Part shown: positions 48,898 through 62,720 of the stretch, one piece after another
Numbering within the stretch: the first letter of the stretch is position 1
How the letters are laid out: the number at the start of each line of letters is the position of its first letter
Assembly: GCA_964057225.1 (NCBI GenBank)
Contig: OZ059900.1
Span: 1,374,501 to 1,438,500, forward strand
Source of the DNA: Auanema rhodensis
Lineage: Eukaryota; Nematoda; Chromadorea; Rhabditida; Rhabditidae
Direction: 5' to 3'
Length of the DNA stretch: 64,000 nt
The notes under the pieces: generated by a model
The model's database searches: none
Told to the model about the DNA's origin: nothing
Seen by the model: the letters and a program-made list of their open reading frames with translations, nothing else
Translations under genes and position numbers: made by a program

Positions 48898-51800
48898 TCA
48901 AACACATAATACACAAAATAAGTCTATTTTTATGAGTTTGCACTGATATTTATTCATTTTGATCAAAAAAGGTCGAAAATAGAAAGAATTTTTGAAATTT
49001 CCGAGTTTTGAGTCTAATTTGGCTAAATCGCTCATATATATGATCAGAAGCATAGTTTTATTGTCTATGACAACAAAAATCATCAATTAAACGCTAGTGA
49101 TGTTTAAATACTGATTTTCGCTCAAATAGCATTACTACACTAAGTATGGTCGTTTTTATGCCTTTAACACCATATACTCACCGATTTTTGGTACAAAATC
49201 TGTAATACTCGTAAATTTTGATCATATTCGTTAAGATTTGAGAATCAAACATACAATACACAAAATCAGTCTATTTTTATGAGCTTGCACTGATATATAT
49301 TCATTTTGATCAAAAAAGGTCGAAAATAGAAAGAATTTTTGAAATTTCCGAGTTTTGAGTCTAATTTGGCTAAATCGCTCATATATATGATCAAAAGCAT
49401 AGTTTTACTGTCTATGATAACAAAAGTCTTCAAATATACACTAATAATGATTAAATCACTGAATTTCAGTCAAATAGCATTACTACACTAAGTATGGTCG
49501 TTTTTATGCCTTTAACACCATATACTCACCGATTTTTGGTACAAAATCTGTAATACTTGTAAATTTTGATCATATTTGTTAAGATTCGAGAATCAAACAC
49601 ATAATACACGAAATAAGTCTATTTTTACAAGTTTGCACTGATATTTATTCATTTTGATCAAAAAAGGTCGAAAATAGAAAGAATTTTTGAAATTTCCGAG
49701 TTTTGAGTCCAATTTGGCTAAATCGCTCATATATAAGATCAAAAGCATAGTTTTATTGTCTATAACAACAAAAGTCATCAATTAAACGCTAGTGATATTT
49801 AAATACTGATTTTCGCTCAAGTAGCATTACTACACTAAGTATGGTCGTTTTTATGCCTTTAACACCATATACTCACCGATTTTTGGTACAAAATCTGTAA
49901 TACTTGTAAATTTTGATCATATTCGTTAAGATTTGAGAATCAAACATACAATACACAAAATCAGTCTATTTTTATGAGTTTGCACTGATATATATTCATT
50001 TTGATCAAAAAAGGTCGAAAATAGAAAGAATTTTTGAATTTTCCGAGTTTTGAGTCCAATTGGGCTAAATCGCTCATATATATAATCAAAAGCATAGTTT
50101 TACTGTCTATGATAACAAAAGTCATCAATTAAACGCTAGTGATGTTTAAATACTGATTTTCGCTCAAATAGCATTACTACACTAAGTATGGTCGTTTTTA
50201 TGCCTTTAACACCATATACTCACCGATTTTTGGTACAAAATCTGTAATACTCGTAAAATTTGATCATATTTGTTAAGATTTGAGAATCAAACACACAATA
50301 CACAAAATCAGTCTATTTTTATGAGTTTACACTGATATATATTCATTTTCATCAAAAAAGGTCGAAAATAGAAAGAATTTTTGAATTTTCCGAGTTTTGA
50401 GTCGAATTGGGCTAAATCGCTCATATATATGATCAAAAGCATAGTTTTACTGTCTATGATAACAAAAGTCTTCAAATATACACTAATAATGATTAAATCA
50501 CTGAATTTCACTCAAATAGCATTACTACACTAAGTATGGTCGTTTTTATGCCTTTAACACCATATACTCACCGATTTTTGGTACAAAATCTGTAATACTT
50601 GTAAATTTTGATCATATTTGTTAAGATTCGAGAATCAAACACATAATACACAAAATAAGTCTATTTTTATGAGTTTGCACTGATATTTATTCATTTTGAT
50701 CAAAAAAGGTCGAAAATAGAAAGAATTTTTGAAATTTCCGAGTTTTGAGTCTAATTTGGCTAAATCGCTCATATATATGATCAGAAGCATAGTTTTATTG
50801 TCTATGACAACAAAAATCATCAATTAAACGCTAGTGATGTTTAAATACTGATTTTCGCTCAAATAGCATTACTACACTAAGTATGGTCGTTTTTATGCCT
50901 TTAACACCATATACTCACCGATTTTTGGTACAAAATCTGTAATACTCGTAAATTTTGATCATATTCGTTAAGATTTGAGAATCAAACATACAATACACAA
51001 AATCAGTCTATTTTTATGAGCTTGCACTGATATATATTCATTTTGATCAAAAAAGGTCGAAAATAGAAAGAATTTTTGAAATTTCCGAGTTTTGAGTCTA
51101 ATTTGGCTAAATCGCTCATATATATGATCAAAAGCATAGTTTTACTGTCTATGATAACAAAAGTCTTCAAATATACACTAATAATGATTAAATCACTGAA
51201 TTTCAGTCAAATAGCATTACTACACTAAGTATGGTCGTTTTTATGCCTTTAACACCATATACTCACCGATTTTTGGTACAAAATCTGTAATACTTGTAAA
51301 TTTTGATCATATTTGTTAAGATTCGAGAATCAAACACATAATACACAAAATAAGTCTATTTTTATGAGTTTGCACTGATATTTATTCATTTTGATCAAAA
51401 AAGGTCGAAAATAGAAAGAATTTTTGAAATTTCCGAGTTTTGAGTCCAATTTGGCTAAATCGCTCATATATAAGATCAAAAGCATAGTTTTATTGTCTAT
51501 AACAACAAAAGTCATCAATTAAACGCTAGTGATATTTAAATACTGATTTTCGCTCAAGTAGCATTACTACACTAAGTATGGTCGTTTTTATGCCTTTAAC
51601 ACCATATACTCACCGATTTTTGGTACAAAATCTGTAATACTTGTAAATTTTGATCATATTCGTTAAGATTTGAGAATCAAACATACAATACACAAAATCA
51701 GTCTATTTTTATGAGTTTGCACTGATATATATTCATTTTGATCAAAAAAGGTCGAAAATAGAAAGAATTTTTGAATTTTCCGAGTTTTGAGTCCAATTGG

Positions 51801-52371
51801 GCTAAATCGCTCATATATATAATCAAAAGCATAGTTTTACTGTCTATGATAACAAAAGTCATCAATTAAACGCTAGTGATGTTCAAATACTGATTTTCGC
51901 TCAAATAGCATTACTACACTAAGTATGGTCGTTTTTATGCCTTTAACACCATATACTCACCGATTTTTGGTACAAAATCTGTAATACTCGTAAAATTTGA
52001 TCATATTTGTTAAGATTTGAGAATCAAACACACAATACACAAAATCAGTCTATTTTTATGAGTTTACACTGATATATATTCATTTTCATCAAAAAAGGTC
52101 GAAAATAGAAAGAATTTTTGAATTTTCCGAGTTTTGAGTCGAATTGGGCTAAATCGCTCATATATATGATCAAAAGCATAGTTTTACTGTCTATGATAAC
52201 AAAAGTCTTCAAATATACACTAATAATGATTAAATCACTGAATTTCACTCAAATAGCATTACTACACTAAGTATGGTCGTTTTTATGCCTTTAACACCAT
52301 ATACTCACCGATTTTTGGTACAAAATCTGTAATACTTGTAAATTTTGATCATATTTGTTAAGATTTGAGAA
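48898..52371 (+). repeat. Pentamer Q, two tandem copies (1,737 bp each)
   Basis: Copies run 48898-50634 and 50635-52371. The order is CACATAATACACAAAAT (48898), GAGCTTGC with TTTCAGTCAA at its end (49245), CACATAATACAC with ATAAGATC (49593), ATAATC version II (49940) and TTACACTG/TTTTCATC/GTCGAATTG (50287). The third monomer differs between copies: ACGAAATAAG with ACAAG in the first, ACAAAATAAG with ATGAG in the second. Confidence 0.87.
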
Positions 52372-53066
52372 TCAAACATACAATACACAAAATCAGTCTA
52401 TTTTTATGAGTTTGCACTGATATATATTCATTTTGATCAAAAAAGGTCGAAAATAGAAAGAATTTTTGAATTTTCCGAGTTTTGAGTCCAATTGGGCTAA
52501 ATCGCTCATATATATAATCAAAAGCATAGTTTTACTGTCTATGATAACAAAAGTCATCAATTAAACGCTAGTGATGTTCAAATACTGATTTTCGCTCAAA
52601 TAGCATTACTACACTAAGTATGGTCGTTTTTATGCCTTTAACACCATATACTCACCGATTTTTGGTACAAAATCTGTAATACTCGTAAAATTTGATCATA
52701 TTTGTTAAGATTTGAGAATCAAACACACAATACACAAAATCAGTCTATTTTTATGAGTTTACACTGATATATATTCATTTTCATCAAAAAAGGTCGAAAA
52801 TAGAAAGAATTTTTGAATTTTCCGAGTTTTGAGTCGAATTGGGCTAAATCGCTCATATATATGATCAAAAGCATAGTTTTACTGTCTATGATAACAAAAG
52901 TCTTCAAATATACACTAATAATGATTAAATCACTGAATTTCACTCAAATAGCATTACTACACTAAGTATGGTCGTTTTTATGCCTTTAACACCATATACT
53001 CACCGATTTTTGGTACAAAATCTGTAATACTTGTAAATTTTGATCATATTTGTTAAGATTCGAGAA
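52372..53066 (+). repeat. 695 bp dimer duplication
   Basis: These two monomers repeat the last two of pentamer Q copy 2 (51677-52371). Both carry GATGTTCAAATAC (about 51880 and 52575) where copy 1 reads GATGTTTAAATAC, so the dimer was copied from its left neighbour after that mutation arose. Confidence 0.86.
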
Positions 53067-54803
53067 TCAAACACATAATACACAAAATAAGTCTATTTTT
53101 ATGAGTTTGCACTGATATTTATTCATTTTGATCAAAAAAGGTCGAAAATAGAAAGAATTTTTGAAATTTCCGAGTTTTGAGTCTAATTTGGCTAAATCGC
53201 TCATATATATGATCAGAAGCATAGTTTTATTGTCTATGACAACAAAAATCATCAATTAAACGCTAGTGATGTTTAAATACTGATTTTCGCTCAAATAGCA
53301 TTACTACACTAAGTATGGTCGTTTTTATGCCTTTAACACCATATACTCACCGATTTTTGGTACAAAATCTGTAATACTCGTAAATTTTGATCATATTCGT
53401 TAAGATTTGAGAATCAAACATACAATACACAAAATCAGTCTATTTTTATGAGCTTGCACTGATATATATTCATTTTGATCAAAAAAGGTCGAAAATAGAA
53501 AGAATTTTTGAAATTTCCGAGTTTTGAGTCTAATTTGGCTAAATCGCTCATATATATGATCAAAAGCATAGTTTCACTGTCTATGATAACAAAAGTCTTC
53601 AAATATACACTAATAATGATTAAATCACTGAATTTCAGTCAAATAGCATTACTACACTAAGTATGGTCGTTTTTATGCCTTTAACACCATATACTCACCG
53701 ATTTTTGGTACAAAATCTGTAATACTTGTAAATTTTGATCATATTTGTTAAGATTCGAGAATCAAACACATAATACACGAAATAAGTCTATTTTTACAAG
53801 TTTGCACTGATATTTATTCATTTTGATCAAAAAAGGTCGAAAATAGAAAGAATTTTTGAAATTTCCGAGTTTTGAGTCCAATTTGGCTAAATCGCTCATA
53901 TATAAGATCAAAAGCATAGTTTTATTGTCTATAACAACAAAAGTCATCAATTAAACGCTAGTGATATTTAAATACTGATTTTCGCTCAAGTAGCATTACT
54001 ACACTAAGTATGGTCGTTTTTATGCCTTTAACACCATATACTCACCGATTTTTGGTACAAAATCTGTAATACTTGTAAATTTTGATCATATTCGTTAAGA
54101 TTTGAGAATCAAACATACAATACACAAAATCAGTCTATTTTTATGAGCTTGCACTGATATATATTCATTTTGATCAAAAAAGGTCGAAAATAGAAAGAAT
54201 TTTCGAAATTTCCGAGTTTTGAGTCTAATTTGGCTAAATCGCTCATATATATGATCAGAAGCATAGTTTCATTGTCTATGACAACAAAAATCATCAATTA
54301 AACGCTAGTGATGTTTAAATACTGATTTTCGCTCAAATAGCATTACTACACTAAGTATGGTCGTTTTTATGCCTTTAACACCATATACTCACCGATTTTT
54401 GGTACAAAATCTGTAATACTCGTAAATTTTGATCATATTCGTTAAGATTTGAGAATCAAACATACAATACACAAAATCAGTCTATTTTTATGAGCTTGCA
54501 CTGATATATATTCATTTTGATCAAAAAAGGTCGAAAATAGAAAGAATTTTTGAAATTTCCGAGTTTTGAGTCTAATTTGGCTAAATCGCTCATATATATG
54601 ATCAAAAGCATAGTTTTACTGTCTATGATAACAAAAGTCTTCAAATATACACTAATAATGATTAAATCACTGAATTTCAGTCAAATAGCATTACTACACT
54701 AAGTATGGTCGTTTTTATGCCTTTAACACCATATACTCACCGATTTTTGGTACAAAATCTGTAATACTTGTAAATTTTGATCATATTTGTTAAGATTCGA
54801 GAA
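53067..54803 (+). repeat. Pentamer Q, copy 3, with altered second half
   Basis: The first three monomers (53067, 53414, 53762) match pentamer Q. The last two (54109, 54456) are GAGCTTGC types instead of the ATAATC and TTTTCATC types, so the copy is a recombinant. Private changes include TTTTCGAAATTTCC near 54201. Confidence 0.8.
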
Positions 54804-56541
54804 TCAAACACATAATACACGAAATAAGTCTATTTTTACAAGTTTGCACTGATATTTATTCATTTTGATCAAAAAAGGTCGAAAATAGAAAGAATTTTTG
54901 AAATTTCCGAGTTTTGAGTCCAATTTGGCTAAATCGCTCATATATAAGATCAAAAGCATAGTTTTACTGTCTATGATAACAAAAGTCTTCAAATATACAC
55001 TAATAATGATTAAATCACTGAATTTCACTCAAATAGCATTACTACACTAAGTATGGTCGTTTTTATGCCTTTAACACCATATACTCACCGATTTTTGGTA
55101 CAAAATCTGTAATACTTGTAAATTTTGATCATATTTGTTAAGATTCGAGAATCAAACACATAATACAAAAAATAAGTCTATTTTTACAAGTTTGCACTGA
55201 TATTTATTCATTTTGATCAAAAAAGGTCGAAAATAGAAAGAATTTTTGAATTTTCCGAGTTTTGAGTCCAATTGGGCTAAATCGCTCATATATAAGATCA
55301 AAAGCATAGTTTTATTGTCTATAACAACAAAAGTCATCAATTAAACGCTAGTGATATTTAAATACTGATTTTCGCTCAAGTAGCATTACTACACTAAGTA
55401 TGGTCGTTTTTATGCCTTTAACACCATATACTCACCGATTTTTGGTACAAAATCTGTAATACTCGTAAAATTTGATCATATTTGTTAAGATTTGAGAATC
55501 AAACACACAATACACAAAATCAGTCTATTTTTATGAGTTTACACTGATATATATTCATTTTCATCAAAAAAGGTCGAAAATAGAAAGAATTTTTGAATTT
55601 TCCGAGTTTTGAGTCGAATTGGGCTAAATCGCTCATATATATGATCAAAAGCATAGTTTTACTGTCTATGATAACAAAAGTCTTCAAATATACACTAATA
55701 ATGATTAAATCACTGAATTTCACTCAAATAGCATTACTACACTAAGTATGGTCGTTTTTATGCCTTTAACACCATATACTCACCGATTTTTGGTACAAAT
55801 TCTGTAATACTTGTAAATTTTGATCATATTCGTTAAGATTTGAGAATAAAACATACAATACACAAAATCAGTCTATTTTTATGAGCTTGCACTGATATAT
55901 ATTCATTTTGATCAAAAAAGGTCGAAAATAGAAAGAATTTTTGAAATTTCCGAGTTTTGAGTCTAATTTGGCTAAATCGCTCATATATATGATCAGAAGC
56001 ATAGTTTTATTGTCTATGACAACAAAAGTCATTAGTTAAAAACTAATGATGATTAAATCACTGAATTTCACTCAAATAGCATTACTACACTAAGTATGGT
56101 CGTTTTTATGCCTTTAACACCATATACTCACCGATTTTTGGTACAAAATCTGTAATACTTGTAAATTTTGATCATATTTGTTGAGATTCGAGAATCAAAC
56201 ACATAATACAAAAAATAAGTCTATTTTTACAAGTTTGCACTGATATTTATTCATTTTGATCAAAAAAGGTCGAAAATAGAAAGAATTTTTGAAATTTCCG
56301 AGTTTTGAGTCCAATTTGGCTAAATCGCTCATATATATGATCAAAAGCATAGTTTTATTGTCTATGACAACAAAAGTCATCAATTAAACGCTAGTGATGT
56401 TTAAATACTGATTTTCGCTCAAATAGCATTACTACACTAAGTATGGTCGTTTTTATGCCTTTAACACCATATACTCACCGATTTTTGGTACAAAATCTGT
56501 GATACTCGTAAATTTTGATCATATTCGGTGAGATTCGAGAA
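54804..56541 (+). repeat. Five-monomer block R, copy 1
   Basis: Monomers 54804, 55152, 55499, 55847 and 56195. Markers are TACAAAAAATAAG (55152, 56195), ACAAATTCTG with GAATAAAACATAC (55847) and the hairpin V3 at 56029-56049. Copy 2 lies 2,433 bp downstream for the first two monomers and 2,085 bp downstream for the last two. Confidence 0.85.
56029..56049 (+). repeat. Perfect 9 bp inverted repeat, 3-base loop (V3 variant)
   Basis: TCATTAGTT and AACTAATGA flank AAA. This V3 combines a version II-like start with a version I-like end (GATTAAATCACTG). It occurs only here and at 58114-58134. Confidence 0.85.
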
Positions 56542-57236
56542 TCAAACACACAATGCACGAAATAAGTTTATTTTGACGAGTTTGCACTGATATTTATTCA
56601 TTTTGATCAAAAAAGATCGAAAATAGAAAGAATTTTTGAATTTTCCGAGTTTTGAGTCCAATTGGGCTAAATCGCTCATATATATGATCAAAAGCATAGT
56701 TTTATTGTCTATAACAACAAAAGTCATCAATTAAACGCTAGTGATGTTTAAATACTGAATTTCGCTCAAATAGCATTACTACACTAAGTATGGTCGTTTT
56801 TATGCCTTTAACACCATATACTCACCGATTTTTGGTACAAAATCTGTAATACTCGTAAATTTTGATCATATTCGTTAAGATTTGAGAATCAAACATACAA
56901 TACACAAAATCAGTCTATTTTTATGAGCTTGCACTGATATATATTCATTTTGATCAAAAAAGGTCGAAAATAGAAAGAATTTTTGAAATTTCCGAGTTTT
57001 GAGTCTAATTTGGCTAAATCGCTCATATATATGATCAAAAGCATAGTTTTACTGTCTATGATAACAAAAGTCTTCAAATATACACTAATAATGATTAAAT
57101 CACTGAATTTCAGTCAAATAGCATTACTACACTAAGTATGGTCGTTTTTATGCCTTTAACACCATATACTCACCGATTTTTGGTACAAAATCTGTAATAC
57201 TTGTAAATTTTGATCATATTTGTTAAGATTCGAGAA

Positions 57237-58626
57237 TCAAACACATAATACACGAAATAAGTCTATTTTTACAAGTTTGCACTGATATTTATTCATTTTG
57301 ATCAAAAAAGGTCGAAAATAGAAAGAATTTTTGAAATTTCCGAGTTTTGAGTCCAATTTGGCTAAATCGCTCATATATAAGATCAAAAGCATAGTTTTAC
57401 TGTCTATGATAACAAAAGTCTTCAAATATACACTAATAATGATTAAATCACTGAATTTCACTCAAATAGCATTACTACACTAAGTATGGTCGTTTTTATG
57501 CCTTTAACACCATATACTCACCGATTTTTGGTACAAAATCTGTAATACTTGTAAATTTTGATCATATTTGTTAAGATTCGAGAATCAAACACATAATACA
57601 AAAAATAAGTCTATTTTTACAAGTTTGCACTGATATTTATTCATTTTGATCAAAAAAGGTCGAAAATAGAAAGAATTTTTGAATTTTCCGAGTTTTGAGT
57701 CCAATTGGGCTAAATCGCTCATATATAAGATCAAAAGCATAGTTTTATTGTCTATAACAACAAAAGTCATCAATTAAACGCTAGTGATATTTAAATACTG
57801 ATTTTCGCTCAAGTAGCATTACTACACTAAGTATGGTCGTTTTTATGCCTTTAACACCATATACTCACCGATTTTTGGTACAAATTCTGTAATACTTGTA
57901 AATTTTGATCATATTCGTTAAGATTTGAGAATAAAACATACAATACACAAAATCAGTCTATTTTTATGAGCTTGCACTGATATATATTCATTTTGATCAA
58001 AAAAGGTCGAAAATAGAAAGAATTTTTGAAATTTCCGAGTTTTGAGTCTAATTTGGCTAAATCGCTCATATATATGATCAGAAGCATAGTTTTATTGTCT
58101 ATGACAACAAAAGTCATTAGTTAAAAACTAATGATGATTAAATCACTGAATTTCACTCAAATAGCATTACTACACTAAGTATGGTCGTTTTTATGCCTTT
58201 AACACCATATACTCACCGATTTTTGGTACAAAATCTGTAATACTTGTAAATTTTGATCATATTTGTTGAGATTCGAGAATCAAACACATAATACAAAAAA
58301 TAAGTCTATTTTTACAAGTTTGCACTGATATTTATTCATTTTGATCAAAAAAGGTCGAAAATAGAAAGAATTTTTGAAATTTCCGAGTTTTGAGTCCAAT
58401 TTGGCTAAATCGCTCATATATATGATCAGAAGCATAGTTTTATTGTCTATGACAACAAATGTCATCAATTAAACGCTAGTGATGTTTAAATACTGATTTT
58501 CGCTCAAATAGCATTACTACACTAAGTATGGTCGTTTTTATGCCTTTAACACCATATACTCACCGATTTTTGGTACAAAATCTGTAATACTCGTAAATTT
58601 TGATCATATTTGTTAAGATTTGAAAA
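57237..58626 (+). repeat. Block R, copy 2, lacking one monomer
   Basis: Monomers 57237, 57585, 57932 and 58280 match 54804, 55152, 55847 and 56195. The TTTTCATC monomer (55499) is missing. The second monomer runs with its CTCAAGTAG end straight into the ACAAATTCTG C1 box, so the exchange took place in or beside C1, in register. Confidence 0.85.
58114..58134 (+). repeat. Second copy of the 9 bp inverted repeat
   Basis: Same hairpin as 56029-56049, exactly 2,085 bases downstream, in block R copy 2. Confidence 0.85.
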
Positions 58627-61600
58627 TCAAACACACAATAAACAAAATCAGTCTATTTTTATGAGTTTGCACTGATATATATTCATTTTGATCAAAAAAG
58701 GTCGAAAATAGAAAGAATTTTTGAATTTTCCGAGTTTTGAGTCCAATTGGGCTAAATCGCTCATATATATGATCAAAAGCATAGTTTTACTGTCTATGAT
58801 AACAAAAGTCATCAATTAAACGCTAGTGATGTTTAAATACTGATTTTCGCTCAAATAGCATTACTACACTAAGTATGGTCGTTTTTATGCCTTTAACACC
58901 ATATACTCACCGATTTTTGGTACAAAATCTGTGATACTCGTAAATTTTGATCATATTCAGTGAGATTCGAGAATCAAACACACAATACACGAAATAAGTT
59001 TATTTTTACGAGTTTGCACTGATATTTATTCATTTTGATCAAAAAAGTTCGAAAACAGAAAGAATTTTTGAAATTTCCGAGTTTTGAGTCTAATTTGGCT
59101 AAATCGCTCATATATATGATCAGAAGCATAGTTTTATTGTCTATGACAACAAAAGTCATCAATTAAACGCTAGTGATGTTTAAATACTGAATTTCGCTCA
59201 AATAGCATTACTACACTAAGTATGGTCGTTTTTATGCCTTTAACACCATATACTCACCGATTTTTGGTACAAAATCTGTAATACTCGTAAATTTTGATCA
59301 TATTCGGTGAGATTCGAGAATCAAACACACAATACACGAAATAAGTTTATTTTGACGAGTTTGAACTGGTATTTATTCATTTTGATCAAAAAAGGTCGAA
59401 AATAGAAAGAATTTTTGAATTTTCCGAGTTTTGAGTCCAATTGGGCTAAATCGCTCATATATATGATCAAAAGCATAGTTTTACTGTCTATGATAACAAA
59501 AGTCTTCAAATATACACTAATAATGATTAAATCACTGAATTTCACTCAAATAGCATTACTACACTAAGTATGGTCGTTTTTATGCCTTTAACACCATATA
59601 CTCACCGATTTTTGGTACAAAATCTGTAATACTTGTAAATTTTGATCATATTTGTTAAGATTCGAGAATCGAACACACAATACAAAAAATAAGTCTATTT
59701 TTACAAGTTTGCACTGATATTTATTCATTTTGATCAAAAAAGGTCGAAAATAGAAAGAATTTTTGAAATTTCCGAGTTTTGAGTCTAATTTGGCTAAATC
59801 GCTCATATATATGATCAAAAGCATAGTTTTATTGTCTATAACAACAAAAGTCATCAATTAAACGCTAGTGATATTTAAATACTGATTTTCGCTCAAGTAG
59901 CATTACTACACTAAGTATGGTCGTTTTTATGCCTTTAACACCATATACTCACCGATTTTTGGTACAAATTCTGTAATACTTGTAAATTTTGATCATATTC
60001 GTTAAGATTTGAGAATCAAACATACAATACACAAAATCAGTCTATTTTTATGAGCTTGCACTGATATATATTCATTTTGATCAAAAAAGGTCGAAAATAG
60101 AAAGAATTTTTGAAATTTCCGAGTTTTGAGTCTAATTTGGCTAAATCGCTCATATATATGATCAGAAGCATAGTTTTATTGTCTATGACAACAAAAATCA
60201 TCAATTAAACGCTAGTGATGTTTAAATACTGATTTTCGCTCAAATAGCATTACTACACTAAGTATGGTCGTTTTTATGCCTTTAACACCATATACTCACC
60301 GATTTTTGGTACAAAATCTGTAATACTCGTAAAATTTGATCATATTTGTTAAGATTTGAGAATCAAACACACAATACACAAAATCAGTCTATTTTTATGA
60401 GTTTACACTGATATATATTCATTTTCATCAAAAAAGGTCGAAAATAGAAAGAATTTTTGAAATTTCCGAGTTTTGAGTCTAATTTGGCTAAATCGCTCAT
60501 ATATATGATCAGAAGCATAGTTTTATTGTCTATGACAACAAAAATCATCAATTAAACGCTAGTGATGTTTAAATACTGAATTTCGCTCAAATAGCATTAC
60601 TACACTAAGTATGGTCGTTTTTATGCCTTTAACACCATATACTCACCGATTTTTGGTACAAAATCTGTAATACTCGTAAATTTTGATCATATTCGGTGAG
60701 ATTCGAGAATCAAACACACAATACACGAAATAAGTTTATTTTGACGAGTTTGAACTGGTATTCATTCATTTTGATCAAAAAAGGTCGAAAATAGAAAGAA
60801 TTTTTGAATTTTCCGAGTTTTGAGTCCAATTGGGCTAAATCGCTCATATATATGATCAAAAGCATAGTTTTACTGTCTATGATAACAAAAGTCTTCAAAT
60901 ATACACTAATAATGATTGAATCACTGAATTTCACTCAAATAGCATTACTACACTAAGTATGGTCGTTTTTATGCCTTTAACACCATATACTCACCGATTT
61001 TTGGTACAAAATCTGTGATACTCGTAAATTTTGATCATATTCGGTGAGATTCGAGAATCGAACACACAATACACAAAATAAGTCTATTTTTACGAGTTTG
61101 CACTGATATTTATTCATTTTGATCAAAAAAGGTCGAAAATAGAAAGAATTTTTGAAATTTCCGAGTTTTGAGTCTAATTTGGCTAAATCGCTCATATATA
61201 TGATCAAAAGCATAGTTTTACTGTCTATGATAACAAAAGTCTTCAAATATACACTAATAATGTGTAAATCACTGAATTTCACTCAAATAGCTTTACTACA
61301 CTAAGTATGGTCGTTTTTATGCCTTTAACACCATATACTCACCGATTTTTGGTACAAAATCTGTAATACTCGTAAATTTTGATCATATTCGTTAAGATTT
61401 GAGAATCAAACATACAATACACAAAATCAGTCTATTTTTATGAGCTTGCACTGATATATATTCATTTTGATCAAAAAAGGTCGAAAATAGAAAGAATTTT
61501 TGAATTTTCCGAGTTTTGAGTCCAATTGGGCTAAATCGCTCATATATATGATCAAAAGCATAGTTTCACTGTCTATGATAACAAAAGTCTTCAAATATAC

Positions 61601-62639
61601 ACTAGTAATGATTAAATCACTGAATTTCACTCAAATAGCTTTACTACACTAAGTATGGTCGTTTTTATGCCTTTAACACCATATACTCACCGATTTTTGG
61701 TACAAAATCTGTAATACTCGTAAATTTCGATCATATCCGTTAAGATTCGAGAATCAAACACACAATACACAAAATAAGTTTATTTTTACGAGTTTGCACT
61801 GATATTTATTCATTTTGATCAAAAAAGGTCGAAAATAGAAAGAATTTTTGAATTTTCCGAGTTTTGAGTCCAATTGGGCTAAATCGCTCATATATATGAT
61901 CAAAAGCATAGTTTCACTGTCTATGATAACAAAAGTCTTCAAATATACACTAGTAATGATTAAATCACTGAATTTCACTCAAATAGCTTTACTACACTAA
62001 GTATGGTCGTTTTTATGCCTTTAACACCATATACTCACCGATTTTTGGTACAAAATCTGTAATACTCGTAAATTTCGATCATATCCGTTAAGATTCGAGA
62101 ATCAAACACACAATACACGAAATAAGTTTATTTTTACGAGTTTGCACTGATATTTATTCATTTTGATCAAAAAAGGTCGAAAATAGAAAGAATTTTTGAA
62201 TTTTCCGAGTTTTGAGTCCAATTTGGCTAAATCGCTCATATATATGATCAAAAGCATAGTTCTATTGTCTATAACAACAAAAGTCTTTAATTAAACGCTA
62301 GTGATGTTTTAATACTGAATTTTGCTCAAATAGCATTACTACACTAAGTATGGTCGTTTTTATGCCTTTAACACCATATACTCACCGATTTTTGGTACAA
62401 AATCTGTAATACTTGTAAATTTTGATCATATTCGTTAAGATTCGAAAATCAAACACACAATACACGAAATAAGTTTATTTTTACAAGTTTGCACTGATAT
62501 TTATTCATTTTGATCAAAAAAGGTCGAAAATAGAAAGAATTTTTGAAATTTCCGAGTTTTGAGTCTAATTTGGCTAAATCGCTCATATATATGATCAGAA
62601 GCATAGGTGTATTGTCTATGACAACAAAAGTCATTAATT

Positions 62640-62720
62640 AAACACTAATGATGTTTAAATCACTAAATTTCGCTCTAATAGCATTACTACACTAAGTATG
62701 GTCGCTTTTATGACTTTAAC
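62640..62720 (+). repeat. Most divergent V3/C1 junction in the window
   Basis: V3 reads AAACACTAATG, AAATCACTAAATTTCG and GCTCTAATAG. It mixes version I and II features and adds private changes. The C1 box that follows has two substitutions (GTCGCTTTTATGAC), which is exceptional for this box. Confidence 0.8.
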
